The position numbers were made by a program, and so were the translations under genes. Shown here one piece after another: positions 10,534-21,662 of a stretch of 64,000 bases of DNA (position 1 is its first letter; every line of letters begins with the position of its first letter). The notes below the pieces were generated by a model. That model was not told the origin of the DNA. It saw only the letters and a list, made by a program, of their open reading frames with translations, and searched no databases. This DNA is from Karstenula rhodostoma CBS 690.94. Lineage: Eukaryota; Ascomycota; Dothideomycetes; Pleosporales; Didymosphaeriaceae. The stretch covers positions 1,322,057 through 1,386,056 of the forward strand of contig MU001502.1 of assembly GCA_010093485.1 (NCBI GenBank), given 5' to 3'.

Positions 10534-11925
10534 ATGTCAGCCTTCACACCTGTGGAGTTGGCGTACCTAGAAGCACACAAGGATGAATCAAGAGTATCGG
10601 AGATCCATTGGGTGTATAGTATACCCATCGCTTTTGGAATCCTCTCGACAATGTTGAGGCTCTGGGCGAAGAGCGCGGGGCGAAATGGCATCACGCTGGA
10701 TGACTGGCTCATTGTGGTCGCGACAGTATGCGGCCACACTCACTTGTCACTACAAGATCTAACAAAACATAGATATGTCTAGTCGGCGAATGCGCCGCCG
10801 GTCTGGGCTACGGTACGGTCATAAGTAAACAAGAGACCTGAAAGCTGACCATATCAGGCCCTCCTCACGGTATGGGAAGACATGTCACAGTGGTCTCTCC
10901 ACATGACCAGTCGATGGTCCGTAAAGGCGACTACGTCTTCAGTCACTTCTATGACTTCGCGCTTGTCTTCGTCAAACTAGGAATACTGGCCTTTTACCAC
11001 CGGGTTTTCGTCGTTCCGCTGTTCCGCAAGATCGTGGTCGCAACCACAGCTTTCGTCATTTTATGGGGAATCGGTATCACTGTCACATTGGCCCTGGCAT
11101 GTCGACCCATTGAAGCATTTTGGGATGCGTCTGTCAAGGGCAACTGCCTCAATCTTGTCCATTTCACTTACTTTACGAACATCACGAACATGGTTACAGA
11201 TGTATGGATCTTCCTAATGCCAGTACCCGTCATATGGCATCTGCAACTGCAAACGAAGAAAAAGCTCTTGCTTTGTTTCATCTTCTCGATAGGTATAGCG
11301 TATGTATCTTCGTACCATGCTCCCATAACGCAATGACTAAACACTGACCCGCGCGTACAGCACTTGCATTGTTTCCGCTATTCGCCTAACGGTAGTTCTC
11401 GGTCACGGCTACGCTGATTTCACATGGAGCTACGTTCCGCTCGGTGCATACTCTGCTTTCGAGCCCCTCGGAGGCATCCTCTGTACAAACCTACCCATCA
11501 TCTGGCACATGTGGCGCAAACAAAGGAAATCAGAAGCGCTCTTCCCGGGCTCCTCGCTCTTCAGATCCAAGCACTCTTCGGCCGTGACACCGAGCTCCCA
11601 CGAATCGCGCCGTAGCCGCATCGCACGCTCCCTCGGGCTGAGCACTGCCGATCAGACTGGCACCGATAGCCAAACTAGGACAATACTGGTCGCAGAGGAA
11701 GGTCAGTCTGCATTTGAGGAGCCCAGCACGACCAATCCCGAACGCACGCTTTACTTTGGGAAAGTTGAAAGGACACATGGACAGGCGCATGAAATGGCGG
11801 AAGCGGATAATGGAGCAGACTTGGGTTCAAAGCGGACGAGGAGTGCCAGCGAGAGTGGATCGTCCCGTGCACCGAAAAATCCCAATCTGAAGAAAAATGT
11901 ATGGGAGGTAAGAAGAAAGAGGTAG
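10534..11925 (+). CDS. PTH11-like integral membrane protein (fungal rhodopsin-like domain)
   Basis: Exons 10534-10725, 10773-10812, 10858-11299 and 11361-11925 join in phase to 412 residues. The order is that of fungal rhodopsin-like/PTH11-type proteins: a first helix ending in MLRLWAKSAG, the LDDWLIV motif, a GLGYG turn, then helices around FALVFVKLGILAFYHRVF, a CRP loop (CRPIEAFW), a conserved Cys (GNCLNL), a TNIVTD-like segment (TNITNMVTDVWIFLMPVPV), and TCIVSAIRL. The cytosolic tail of about 140 residues is Ser/Arg-rich. Related proteins act as surface or host-cue receptors in plant pathogens, but most family members are uncharacterised. The CFEM domain of classical PTH11 is absent. A second, divergent member lies at 21.7-23.1 kb. 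Confidence 0.88.
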
Positions 11926-13060
11926 TCCCGCATAATGCGCTATGCTTCGTTTGTTTGCGTGGAACTTGTTGTCATATTGCGTTCTTGCGCGAAGCGCCGA
12001 AGGTTTTCCCTTGTTCTTCCTCTCCTATGATATACCCGGGTTTTCTTAGGCATTTGCACGGATTTTGGAACGCATCGGACAGGACAGGATATCGAAGGCT
12101 CCGTGGGATTTTTACGGTCTCTTCACGAGTTACGAATGTATGGCGCAAAACGGGGTCATCGCGCGTTGCGGGCAGACGGCACCGACTGGTTAGCTAGCCA
12201 ATTACTATGATTTCCTATTACCTACGGACAAACTCGGTGGGCTGCTGAGTACTCCCACGGCTTGCAAAAGCTTACGAAGGGTGCACAGTTGACCTCCAGA
12301 CAAACGATCAGCACCATCCACATCCCACCGCAGTGGAAAGCCCCGTCGATCCCCCCGTCTAGCCCTCCGCGCCGGGAGCGCCAACGCATCCGCTGATCCT
12401 CTTCCCTTTTCGGATACGCACACATCGTATCAGTCAGCCACCCACGCATCCTGTCGGCAGTTCGCTCGGATGCACCATACCCAGCCATCGTTGTTGCGCA
12501 CAACACACCAACGACATGTCGAACTTTGCGGGCGCGTAATGATGATGTCAGGTAGGCTAGGTTGCGATGGAGAAGACGATCAAATGGTGTGTGGACACCT
12601 GATCTACGAGCTGGTTGTGTGTCGGGCAGACTTGTACAAGATTCGGCGATCCAAGGCTCAGGCGGAGCAGGGGTTGGCGAGTGTTGGGATGTGGAATCTG
12701 GCACGTGAATCCGACGGTGCCTGTTGGAGGAGAACGTGATGTGCGACAAGTAGAGAAAAGGTACGAACCAGAGCGAAGACAATGTTGTTATCGTGCCGGA
12801 GACGCGACTTGAAGTCGTGAGCAAGGATCATGCATGATTATGCTCAAAAGGCGGTTTGCGTGCACGTAACGCATCATAGACATAAACAATGTTAGACGAC
12901 GTTGAAACGTTCGCCGGGTTACGCTACATTATGCGTTCAATATCAAAGCCCGGGTATTACCCACCGCAGAGCTCATTGTGTGCGCGTCTCTGTTCCTGTA
13001 CAATGCCGTAGTGTAGATAATAAAATAGTCTTCACATGCTTAGAAATACTCATCAGCAGC
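11926..13060. other. Intergenic, no supported gene
   Basis: Minus-strand ORFs at 12205-12824 overlap in two frames, carry no motif and have no usable splice pattern. Nothing else was recognised; presumably it holds the 3' flank of the receptor and the kinase promoter. Confidence 0.45.
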
Positions 13061-14020
13061 ATGGATACATCAGAAGCAATGATCGACCAACAAGTCCAAA
13101 TCTCGATGGACGAACCCTCGCACCCAAACAGTCCCTGCTATCGGTTCGAGATGGCGAGGCCAATCAACGAATACTCTGGAGAGAACAATGCCGGTATATT
13201 CGTTGTGAGTGACATCAAGACTGGTGAGTACTGCGTCGAGAAGCGACTCAAACCCGCCGACGTTGCCCGTGGAGCTGCTCAGCGCGAGATCGATATCATG
13301 TTGCAGCTCAGCGGGCATCCCAACATCATCCAACTGGTAGACTACGAGCTGGAAGACGACCCCGAACTGCAGGAGTGCGACGTAAGTGCTAAGACGTGGA
13401 CTCAGTACTGCCAATATGGGAGTCTAGTCCACCTCATCGACTACCTCCAATCCAGCGACCAGAGGTTGTGTGAACCCTTTCTGTGGCATATCCTAGGGAG
13501 TCTCGCTGAGGCGGTGCGGTATCTACAGCAAGGTCCTAAAGATGTCCCTAAAGAATCTTGGAACAGGGTCTATCACCGTGATATACACCTCGCTAACGTC
13601 TTCCTTGCCTCGGAGCCTGCGGCTGGTAACCTTCCTCGCGTCGTCCTCGGCGATTTCGGACTCTCGACTACGCCTGCTCACACCAAACTCGGCTTCAGCA
13701 ACGAGTGGATTACTTCTTGGTTTGAGAGTTACTTCGCACCCCCAGAGTTCCCGTCGTACTATGCTGAATCAGACATTTATCAAATCGGGGCGGTCCTGTA
13801 TTGCCTCATGTACGGACAGCATACGCCTTATGATGGCGTCGCACCGCGCTTGGTGCACGGCAAGCGAGCATGGTTGGAACATGATATATGGGTGCGCGAG
13901 CTGCAATCTGAACAACCATATTCAGACGCCCTGGTTGGCATCGTGAGTGCTTGCCTGTGCGAAGATGTGTTCTCGAGGTGCACTATAGATGAGCTCTTGG
14001 TGATGCTAGGGGAAGTGTAG
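13061..14020 (+). CDS. Divergent protein kinase (fungal orphan family)
   Basis: Single exon, 319 residues from the ATG at 13061. The upstream in-frame ATG at 12902 adds 53 residues that do not look like protein, so the later start is preferred. It has a eukaryotic protein kinase fold: a probable ATP-binding Lys in CVEKRL (about 61), the alpha-C Glu in REIDIM (76), catalytic HRD in YHRDIHLANVF (172-179) and DFG in LGDFGLS (198-200). APPE replaces the APE motif, and SDIYQIG is the helix-F motif. All residues for phosphotransfer are present, but the glycine-rich loop is degenerate (YSGENNAGIFVV), so activity is likely but not certain. It is convergent with a related kinase at 14256-15239. Substrate unknown. 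Confidence 0.85.
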   Translation: MDTSEAMIDQQVQISMDEPSHPNSPCYRFEMARPINEYSGENNAGIFVVSDIKTGEYCVEKRLKPADVARGAAQREIDIMLQLSGHPNIIQLVDYELEDDPELQECDVSAKTWTQYCQYGSLVHLIDYLQSSDQRLCEPFLWHILGSLAEAVRYLQQGPKDVPKESWNRVYHRDIHLANVFLASEPAAGNLPRVVLGDFGLSTTPAHTKLGFSNEWITSWFESYFAPPEFPSYYAESDIYQIGAVLYCLMYGQHTPYDGVAPRLVHGKRAWLEHDIWVRELQSEQPYSDALVGIVSACLCEDVFSRCTIDELLVMLGEV

Positions 14021-14255
14021 CTATAGTGTTTGGATTCCGATCATTGTTGAATAGCATTTAAGACGCGGGCGTCTTCCACGCACAATCTTGGTCCATGCTG
14101 CCTCCTTTAGTGATGTGTTTCACAGCTATTATGAATGCTATTGAGCTTTCATACACAGAAATGGGTCCACTTCTCCTCGTGTTACTTGTGATATCACACC
14201 CTTGAGTTGTAATAACACAACTAAACCTGTTCTGCGACCTTCTACACAACCTGTC

Positions 14256-15239
14256 CTATTCTTCTGCTGTATTCGAACAAAGCCCCATGCCCTTCCGCAC
14301 CTCGAGCAGGCGCTCAAACGCCACTGTTTCTTTATTAATCCGTCTCTCAGAAACAACTCTTTGTATACTCGCTACCAGCATCTCTGCGCTCGGTCTCTGT
14401 CCCGCCTCTCTGGACAAGCACCACACAATCAAGCGTTTGAGCTCAGGGGATATCCGTCGTCCACAAGTATCCATCCCGCCGTAGAAGTCGGCCAAGCATT
14501 CCGTAAGATCGGTCTCGCACATACACAAGCACAGCACCACGAGTCCGACCTGATAGACATCGCTTGATGCCTGCACCATGCAGCCCTCAGGTGGCATGAA
14601 ATCCGGATTCCCAGGGGACAGCGTCTCGAGCGTCAACCGCGAAAAGTCGCGTTCGTCCACTGCACATCCGAAGTCGCCAAGCCGCACGTCCGGATACGTT
14701 TGCATTTTGGTATTTGAATGCAAGAAGACGTTCGCGGGCGTGATGTCTCGATGCACCACTCCCAAGTCGTGGCAGAACTGCACTGCAGCAGCAAGGCGTT
14801 CGAACACATGCCATACGAACGCTTCGGGTAGATGCCTGCTTTGGCTAGCGTGTGAATCCACGAGTTGTGCCAGCGTCCCTCTGTCGCACAGTTCCGTTAC
14901 TATCCAGGGTATGTCGTGGGGATGTTTACATCCATCGTCGAAGTCTAATAAACGCACGATATCTGCATCGCTGTTGTTTGGTCTGTTCAAGTTGTGCAGA
15001 ACGCAGATCTCCCGCATCGCATGACCCGGACAGGACATGTCCGGAGGAAGCATCTTCAAGACACACCACTTCCCTGTTGAGATTTCCTGAACGAGTTTGA
15101 TGCCTCGGTTGGAGCAGCCATCGGAGGTATGGATGTCGTAGTCTGAAAGCGAGGAGATGATGGTCCAACGTTGGTTCAAAACGGCACCTAGTTCGAATTT
15201 GAGGCCCGCACGCCGCCTGATGCAGATTTCTTCGAGCAT
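14256..15239 (-). CDS. Divergent protein kinase, partner of the 13.1-kb kinase
   Basis: Single exon of 327 residues from the ATG at 15239 (MLEEICIRR). An in-frame ATG at 15314 adds 25 His/Thr-rich residues that look untranslated. Motifs: Lys in CVLKML (about 62), Glu in REICVL (77), VVHRDITPANVF (HRD 163-165, Asn 170), LGDFGCAV (DFG 189-191), MPPE in place of APE, and SDVYQVG. As in the neighbour, the glycine loop is poor. It shares the STGK/KTGE-YCV and REI patterns with the plus-strand kinase, so the two are probably old paralogues lying tail to tail 235 nt apart. A serine/threonine kinase is inferred from the HRD-I-x-x-x-N loop; pathway unknown. Confidence 0.85.
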   Translation of the reverse strand: MLEEICIRRRAGLKFELGAVLNQRWTIISSLSDYDIHTSDGCSNRGIKLVQEISTGKWCVLKMLPPDMSCPGHAMREICVLHNLNRPNNSDADIVRLLDFDDGCKHPHDIPWIVTELCDRGTLAQLVDSHASQSRHLPEAFVWHVFERLAAAVQFCHDLGVVHRDITPANVFLHSNTKMQTYPDVRLGDFGCAVDERDFSRLTLETLSPGNPDFMPPEGCMVQASSDVYQVGLVVLCLCMCETDLTECLADFYGGMDTCGRRISPELKRLIVWCLSREAGQRPSAEMLVASIQRVVSERRINKETVAFERLLEVRKGMGLCSNTAEE

Positions 15240-16749
15240 GTAGAGCGTGGTGTGATTTGTATGGCGGTGCGAATGCGTTAGATGTGGTCCAACTTGTGTC
15301 TGTGAATAATTCAACGGGTTGAAGAAACTGCGTTAGTGAATAGTATCTGAGCTGTTATGTAGATAGAAAATAAAGTGAGCATGAACTGTTGTCTCCAACC
15401 TGGGCCAATGGGTGACGTGGAGAGGTGTTCGTTCATGAGGTAAAGTTGCACTACTTACCGTTTGACAGGGGAGTATGTTGGTGTTCCAACATCGTTTCGT
15501 TGTTAGTAAAACTCCCGGAGATTTTTGACGCACATTTAGAGTTGGAACCTAAGTCGTTTGACCTTCAAATCTCCACAGATTATATAAGATTTCCCAAGTT
15601 GTGAAAAGGCAGTTTATTCAAGATGTGATGTTGCGAGTGGAGAACTAAGATACGCTCGAGGCGAGGCTAGCCTCGCAAACGCGCAAACATTCCCAACACC
15701 GAGTCCAAAACTAAACCCGAGACCGGTGCTGACACGCATATGCAGCCCTATGTTTTCAAAGCTTCCGGTGCGCGAAACGACGACCTTAATGTAGAGCACA
15801 AAGATCGTTAGTAGGATAGTCGGCTGAGAGGTTGACAAAGACGACATCTCCTGCTATCCAAAAACAGCCGCGTGCCTCAAGTGTCGCCGGGAAAGATTCG
15901 CGCGATAGATTTCTTTCTATTATCAAGATTGAATCGAAGTGCTACTACTGTCGACAACAGAAACCGCGATATTGGCGATGGGACCGATGGTCCAGCACAA
16001 TATACTACAGAGCCGGCTCCCTAGGTTACCCAGCCCAACAGACTCCTGAATAGCACTATATGGGGCGGGTTTCCTCTCCATCGCTCCGCGAAATTATCTC
16101 GCTGGCTATTCCTCCCAGGGATGCTGGCAAAATAAATCGACTACTTTGACCCTATAGCCACTTACCAGCTGCACTGCTTTCCCTTCACTCACACTACATA
16201 GGCACAAGAATGGTCCCTTGTACACGTTCTCTATGCGCCATCTACCATCGCCCCAGCCGGTGATACACCATTGCTGAGTGTATTCACGTGTAGCCTTCTT
16301 CAGAGTAGGGGATTTTTAGCCCGACCATCAGGGTCTACATGGTGATTGGGGCTAAGGAATATAATACACAGAAGGTACGTTTCGTCTCCCATAGAGCGGA
16401 TCTGCCAATGCTGAACGCTGACCTGAGAAGTTTCTGCCTTGACGGCGTCAAAAGCCACCTCGGCCACAACCTGCACGCACGTTGGGGCCACGCTCATGCT
16501 AAGTAAACTTGAGTTTATCTGTCCGTTGCTATAACACCTACGCGTACATAACGGGTGAACCTTGTAGTTTTCTGATGGTTGCCACGAACCACAAAGCATC
16601 AGACAAAAACGTTAACGAAACCTTGTATTATACAAGAACTCTATCCAATACCTTTGTATTAACTACTTCTATTTAAAAAAAAATCTATAACATACCCCCT
16701 TCGAAACGAACACCCAGCTTCCAGAGCCAGCCTCACCCCACCTCTACCT
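15240..16749. other. Intergenic with repeat remnant
   Basis: No gene model on either strand. It includes the second copy of the 44-nt dispersed repeat (16005-16048) and an AT-rich stretch near 16620-16690 that is 3' to the DJ-1-like gene. Confidence 0.5.
16005..16048. repeat. Dispersed 44-nt repeat, copy 2
   Basis: Ungapped match to 6182-6225 with five transition differences and no transversions. This copy reads GAGCCGGCTCCCTAGGTTAC in its core. Flanks beyond the 44 nt do not align by eye. Confidence 0.7.
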
Positions 16750-17589
16750 CTACACCAACGCAGTCGTATTCAGCGGCCCCCACCGATCCGCAAAAGGATC
16801 GTAACTCGCATTCGTCCACCTCGTATACTCACTGATATCCGCCACCCACCGACTAACCTCTTCGCCATAAACGCTGCTCACAAAAGCATAGCTCGTATCC
16901 ACGGCCGCACTCACGCCGCTGCCCGTCCACACATTGCCGTCCTGGACCCAGCGCGCGTGCGGGACGTAGGAGACGTTTGTGCCGAAAGACGTCGCCCAGG
17001 CCCAGGCCTTCTTGTTGGTGGTGGCCCTGCGGCCGTCGAGGACGCCGGCGCGCGCGAGGATCGTGCTGCCTGTGCACACGGAGATGAGGTGCTGCAGCGA
17101 GGGGTAGACGGTGCGGACGAAGTCGATTTCGTGGGAGACGTCTTTGCGGGTGCCGCCGCCGCCGGGGACGATGAGGACGTCGAGGGGGCCGGGGATGTTG
17201 GGCGTCGTCGTGTGGCACGTGCTGTTTGGCGCGCTCGCCGAGGAGGTGGTGAAGTTGTTGGCGGCGGCGGCGAGGTACTCGGCGATGGTGATGGTGGGGG
17301 GGAGGTCCATGCCGAAGTCGAGCCCGGGCATTGGGGGGTTGGTGGTTGAGGGTGTGGAGTTGACGCTGATGATGGAGAGGTGCATGGGGCCCGTGAGGTT
17401 TTGGAAGGTCATGGCGAGGCCTTGGAAGACGTCCAGTGGGCCGAACATGTCGATGGGTGTGACCGAGGGGGTGAGGAGGATGCCGTAGTGCGTGGGTACT
17501 GCGGAGGTGTTGGCGAGCACGGGTTTTTCCTGCGCGAGAGCCGTCATGGGCAGCGCTGCCAGCAGCGTGGTGGAGAATGGTCGGCGCAT
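16750..17589 (-). CDS. Secreted DJ-1/PfpI-family protein
   Basis: Single exon, 279 residues. Residues 1-19 form a signal peptide (MRRPFSTTLLAALPMTALA). The rest is a DJ-1/PfpI (class I glutamine amidotransferase-like) fold: YGILLTPSVTPIDMFGPLDVFQGL at the start (a likely conserved acid at D47), the glycine turn DVLIVPGGGGTR (about 138-148), and the nucleophile elbow VCTGSTILARAGVLDGRRAT with Cys172. The ITxHW-like region is present as KKAWAWA. This arrangement resembles the isonitrile hydratase/AraC-associated subgroup more than glyoxalase-type DJ-1. The reaction is unknown; the Cys suggests a hydrolase or hydratase. Secretion, with several Asn-glycosylation sites, is unusual for the family but common in fungal homologues. 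Confidence 0.85.
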   Translation of the reverse strand: MRRPFSTTLLAALPMTALAQEKPVLANTSAVPTHYGILLTPSVTPIDMFGPLDVFQGLAMTFQNLTGPMHLSIISVNSTPSTTNPPMPGLDFGMDLPPTITIAEYLAAAANNFTTSSASAPNSTCHTTTPNIPGPLDVLIVPGGGGTRKDVSHEIDFVRTVYPSLQHLISVCTGSTILARAGVLDGRRATTNKKAWAWATSFGTNVSYVPHARWVQDGNVWTGSGVSAAVDTSYAFVSSVYGEEVSRWVADISEYTRWTNASYDPFADRWGPLNTTALV

Positions 17590-18302
17590 GATGGCGGCGT
17601 GGGTGTTGTCGATTGATGCGCGAAAGAAAGCGAGGCTGACAGTGGATGTCTCATACCCTCAACCCTCCAGTCCATCTTTATACAACCACAAGACGACAAT
17701 GCCCAGTCCGACTCCAAGCACAACGTCTGCCACATCCAACCTAGCGCCTGCGCATGTTTACAAACCGCGCGAAGTTGCGCGAACGCCCTCTCTCTGTCGT
17801 GAGATCGATTGGTGGATGGGCATCGCGATAGATTACAGGAGGGAGTGAAGGCAAGGAGCCGAAGTTAGAGCCTACCTGTCCACATAGCTGAGCCTGTTTG
17901 CGAGGAACACTCGTGCGAAAGCGGCGCGCGGGAGCGGTCGGAGTTTGTATGCTGTGTTTGACGACCGAGGGAGGCGGTGAATGTCGGAGGCCCCGGCGGG
18001 GAATGGGTGGGGAGGCGTTTCGAAACGGGGGAGCCGGTAGGGCCAGCCTGGCTGGTGGGGAAGCGCCTCCAGTCAGCCTTGCGCCGCTGGACTGAGAACT
18101 GCGCTCCCCATGCTCACATCTACGCATGCATGCACCTTGGCCCCCGGTAATCACAGAGCAGGGTCGTTGTTTCACATATCCGCATTAAATTCAAGTACAT
18201 ACTGTCTGCTATTTTACAAATCCATTAAGTTTTCGAGCCCTCCGTTCGCGTAGTCGCTGTAAGTCGTCTCTCATGTTTTCACACTGTCCGTCTGTTCGTC
18301 GT
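17590..18302. other. Intergenic, GC-rich
   Basis: Between the DJ-1-like start (17589) and the transporter stop (18303), both minus strand. A GC-rich block at about 17920-18080 produces ORFs of Pro/Arg/Ala composition on both strands, judged artefacts. It probably contains the DJ-1-like promoter. Confidence 0.45.
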
Positions 18303-20088
18303 TTACACCAAAACACCCTCATCACGCTCATGCTGCGGCGCCGTATGCGCGCCCTGCTCGGCCTTGGACCAGCTCCTGCCACCGGGACCGACATGCAGGC
18401 GATCCGTCTCGACAAGACCATCGTGTCCAAGGTGATCGGGGGTCCACTTTGAGCTCGTGATGGGGTTGACATGCAACATGTACATGGTGTCAATCTCTTC
18501 GAGGGAACGGCCCTTTGTCTCGATCATGAAGAAGTAGACGATGACGGCGAGGACGGCGCAAGAAACTCCGAACACCAGACCGTAGAAGTAGTCGATCTTG
18601 TCGGTGATCATGGTGCTGAAGAACGAGATGAGGAAGTTGAAGAGCCAGTTCGAGGCCGTGGCGAGACCCATGCAGGTAGCGCGGTAACGGGCCGGGTACA
18701 GTTCACCGACGATGGCCCAGACAAGCGGTCCCCAGGTGGTTGCGAAGGCGGCAATGAACAAGCAGGTAAAGACAATCATAATGTTGCCTGCCTGCGGGGT
18801 GCTCGTCGGGTTGAGGTGATCCAGCTGGTAGTGTCCGACGAAAGCGTAGATGAACAGGCAAACGAACATCCAGAGAGCACCGCCGATCATGGCCTTCCTC
18901 CTGCCCACGTTCTCAACGATCCAGAGGCCGAAAATCGTCGCGGCGACGTTCACGGTACCCAGAATGATGGATGTGACATCTAGCACACATTAGCATGTCT
19001 CGCGCAAGGATTGGATAGGGGAAGGACATACAGCTGTTCTGAAGACCTGTTGCAGAGAAGATGGTCGTGCCGTAGTAGAAGAAGTAGTTGGCACCAGTCA
19101 ACTGCTGGCCGGCCTGCAGAACCATACCGAGGAGCGTGCGGTAAAGCATACGAGGACCAGTGAAAATCTCGTGCCACGGGTGGTCGCCGCCAGCCGACTC
19201 AGCCTCAAGCTTGTCCTGAATTTCCTTGATCTCAGAATCGATGAAAGCGGAGTGCTCCGCTACACCGTTGAGGCGGGCCATGTTGCGACGCGCTTCTTCG
19301 ACGCGGCCCTTGCGGTATGCGAAACGCGGGGACTCGGGGAGGAGCAGGATGCCAGATCCGAGGAGGATAGCCCACAGCGCTGACAAGCCGTTGGGAATTC
19401 GCCACTGGGCGCTGTTCTGGTAGCCATCTGAGGTTCCGTAGTTGACCATATATGCAGTCCAGATACCCAAGGTGATGAGCAACTGGTAAGACGCGACTGT
19501 GGCGCCACGAATGCGCTTGGGGATCGACTCCGACTGGTACATGGGCACGACGGTGGACAGAGCTCCGATACCGAGACCGGCAGTGAAACGGCCCATGGCG
19601 AATTGTACCCAGACGCGTTTGCTCGTGATTTCGATGATCACGCCGACGATGTACCAGAAAGCAGAGCCAGAGATGGTCAAGCGGCGACCATAAGTATCGG
19701 CGAGAGGAGCGGAGCCCAAGCATCCAAGAAGAGTACCAATGCTGGTGCAGCGTTAGTGATAGTTTTTCGAATGAGAGGTTGTGGCCACCTACCAAAGCAG
19801 GCCGACGATGGTTCCTTGTCGCACGGCTGAGAACTTGCCGTCCTCGCCGAATCTGTCGATGAAATCGGACATGGCCATGAAGCCAGAGATCTGACCGGAC
19901 TCGTATCCGAACATGAAACCACCAATACTGGCGATGGCTCCCAGAACCACTGCGACGACTGGAACCCGTCCTTTGGGTTCCTCCACTTCAGGGTACGAGC
20001 CTTGCCTAGGCGGCGTATGCGCGGGAGTCGTCATGTTGGAAGTGTCCTTTTCTGACGCCTTCCCGGAGGACTTTTTGTTGAATAACAT
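18303..20088 (-). CDS. MFS hexose transporter
   Basis: Three exons (20088-19793, 19741-19032, 18979-18303) join in phase to 560 residues, typical of fungal sugar porters. Motifs of the sugar-porter branch of the MFS: GYESGQISG in the first helix, ADTYGRRLTI (loop 2-3), RFTAGLGIGALSTVVPMYQSE, PESPRFAYRKGR, QQLTGANYFFYYG in helix 7, VENVGRRKAM, and the C-terminal PARYRATCMGLATASNWLFNF and ETKGRSLEEID signatures. It is a 12-helix plasma-membrane protein importing monosaccharides, presumably by H+ symport. It resembles the RCO3/HXT group, which includes transporters and glucose sensors; its C-terminal tail is short, so transport is more likely than sensing. Introns are 51 and 52 nt. Confidence 0.93.
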
Positions 20089-21662
20089 GATGAAAATGTT
20101 ATGAGTGTATCAGGCGATTAAATTTGGGTAATGAGTAAAGAAGCTGTGTAGGTAGGTAGAGGGGATTGAATCACCACTTCATGGGGAACAAAGAAGAAGC
20201 ATGGGGACTGGAGAAGAAATAGTTGGGGTGCTGTTGACCAAACGGCGCTACCCATTTCCCATGGCACGAGAGCATGGGTCGACCCGTGGCGGAACCATGA
20301 TATCGGCCGATGAACAGTGGAACTTGCCTTCCAGGCTGCGTGACCGCTAGTAACTTCATCACGAGAGTAAATGGCTCGTTCGAGCTCGAGCCCTGCATCT
20401 GGGCGACCATAGGAAGAGTGGAGTTCGCGAGCCAACATGTGACAGATGGCGAGCATGCTACGGGGTCTCATTCAACGCGGGGAAAGCTGGTCCTATCTCT
20501 CAGACTCATATCCATTGTCCCATGGGGTTCCAGGTCATGGTCTGACAGTGGAGTTCTTCTCCATTGTCGTTATCTTCGTAGCATGCAAAAAAAAACACAG
20601 CCCGCAGCAGCCGAAGTTGACCGATATCGCGCTCGGACAGAGGTCGGAGGTAGGCGGTCGGAAGATGTGCCTTGAGGCTCTGCGGGACGTTCCTCGGCGC
20701 TCCCGTTTCTTTCCGGACCCTTGTCCATTTGCGATCAAGAATTTTTGTCTCGTCTTCCAAAAGAGGGGCCGAGTGGGTCGAGGAGGAAACTTCTCAGAAG
20801 CTTTAAAGTGGGACGTTTTTGTTGGCGCCGTAGCCCGCGTCTCGCTACCAGGGCTCGGAAAAGCAGCCGGAGACGTTGAGTGTGATGAACTAGGGATGTG
20901 GCTTCACGGTACAGGCTGGAACATGTCTTGATGGCCAAACGGAGCGAGTGGGACGTCATCCAGAAGGTGCGCTGTATCGGAGCTTACTCAAAGCGTTATC
21001 ACGCCTTTCGGTGTGGTGGTGTGAGAAGGGCGATCGGTGCTTGGCCAGAACAGGCTAGCGGGTGTCCAAGCACGTAGAAGCAGGCCGACCGACGTGGATC
21101 CCGGGATTTCCAGGCTTTCCGGGCCAGGGCGATAACTACTCGCTCATGGCCTTCGTCATCGTCACCGTGCTTACAAGGCGGCGTGATGGTCCTGAAACGG
21201 TGCTAGTGGATGCGTCATCTCGCAATTCTCTGCAAACATCGTGAGCGCGAGATCGAAAACAGCGTTGTCGCCTCTTCCCTTTCCGGACGCTTTCCACTCG
21301 TCCCGATGCTACCTCGTGAAGTCACGTATCCTATGGAACACACAGTCGGGCGAACTGCCCTTCAACCGAGATGGCCAAAGAGTAATGACCTGTTCAACCG
21401 CTTCACCATCGTGCCTGGCGCCTGGCGCCCCCTGCACTGACCACCATGTGGGCCTGCTTGCCTGGCGCCATAACCTTACCCGCAGAGCCGCACTATCACC
21501 GAGTCCGGGTATAAGCCACTGCACATTGTTCCATGCAGGTGATCGATAGTGCCTCCAAGCAAGCCGTACTCTCTTCTCACCTCGAGACCACGATTCCACC
21601 TCCATCACACATGTCTCACTCCACGTTCCGACAGTCGAGAACACGAATCGAACCCTACATTA
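20089..21662. other. Long promoter region of the hexose transporter
   Basis: No gene supported on either strand. It includes GCGGGG-type sequences (for example near 20476) that fit the CreA carbon-repressor consensus SYGGRG; these are short and expected by chance. A CCTGGCG direct duplication sits at about 21413-21430. The length suits the 5' region of a regulated sugar-transport gene (inference). Confidence 0.4.

Noticed and set aside
12222..12824. 200-residue minus-strand ORF
   Set aside because: Overlaps another ORF in a second frame, Arg/Ser/His-rich, no domain or splice support.
17741..18175. 144-residue minus ORF in a GC-rich block
   Set aside because: Pro/Arg/Ala composition explained by GC bias; both strands are open there.
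16750..20088. A co-regulated operon of DJ-1-like protein and hexose transporter
   Set aside because: Same strand but 713 nt apart in a fungus, where operons are not expected; each has its own promoter space.
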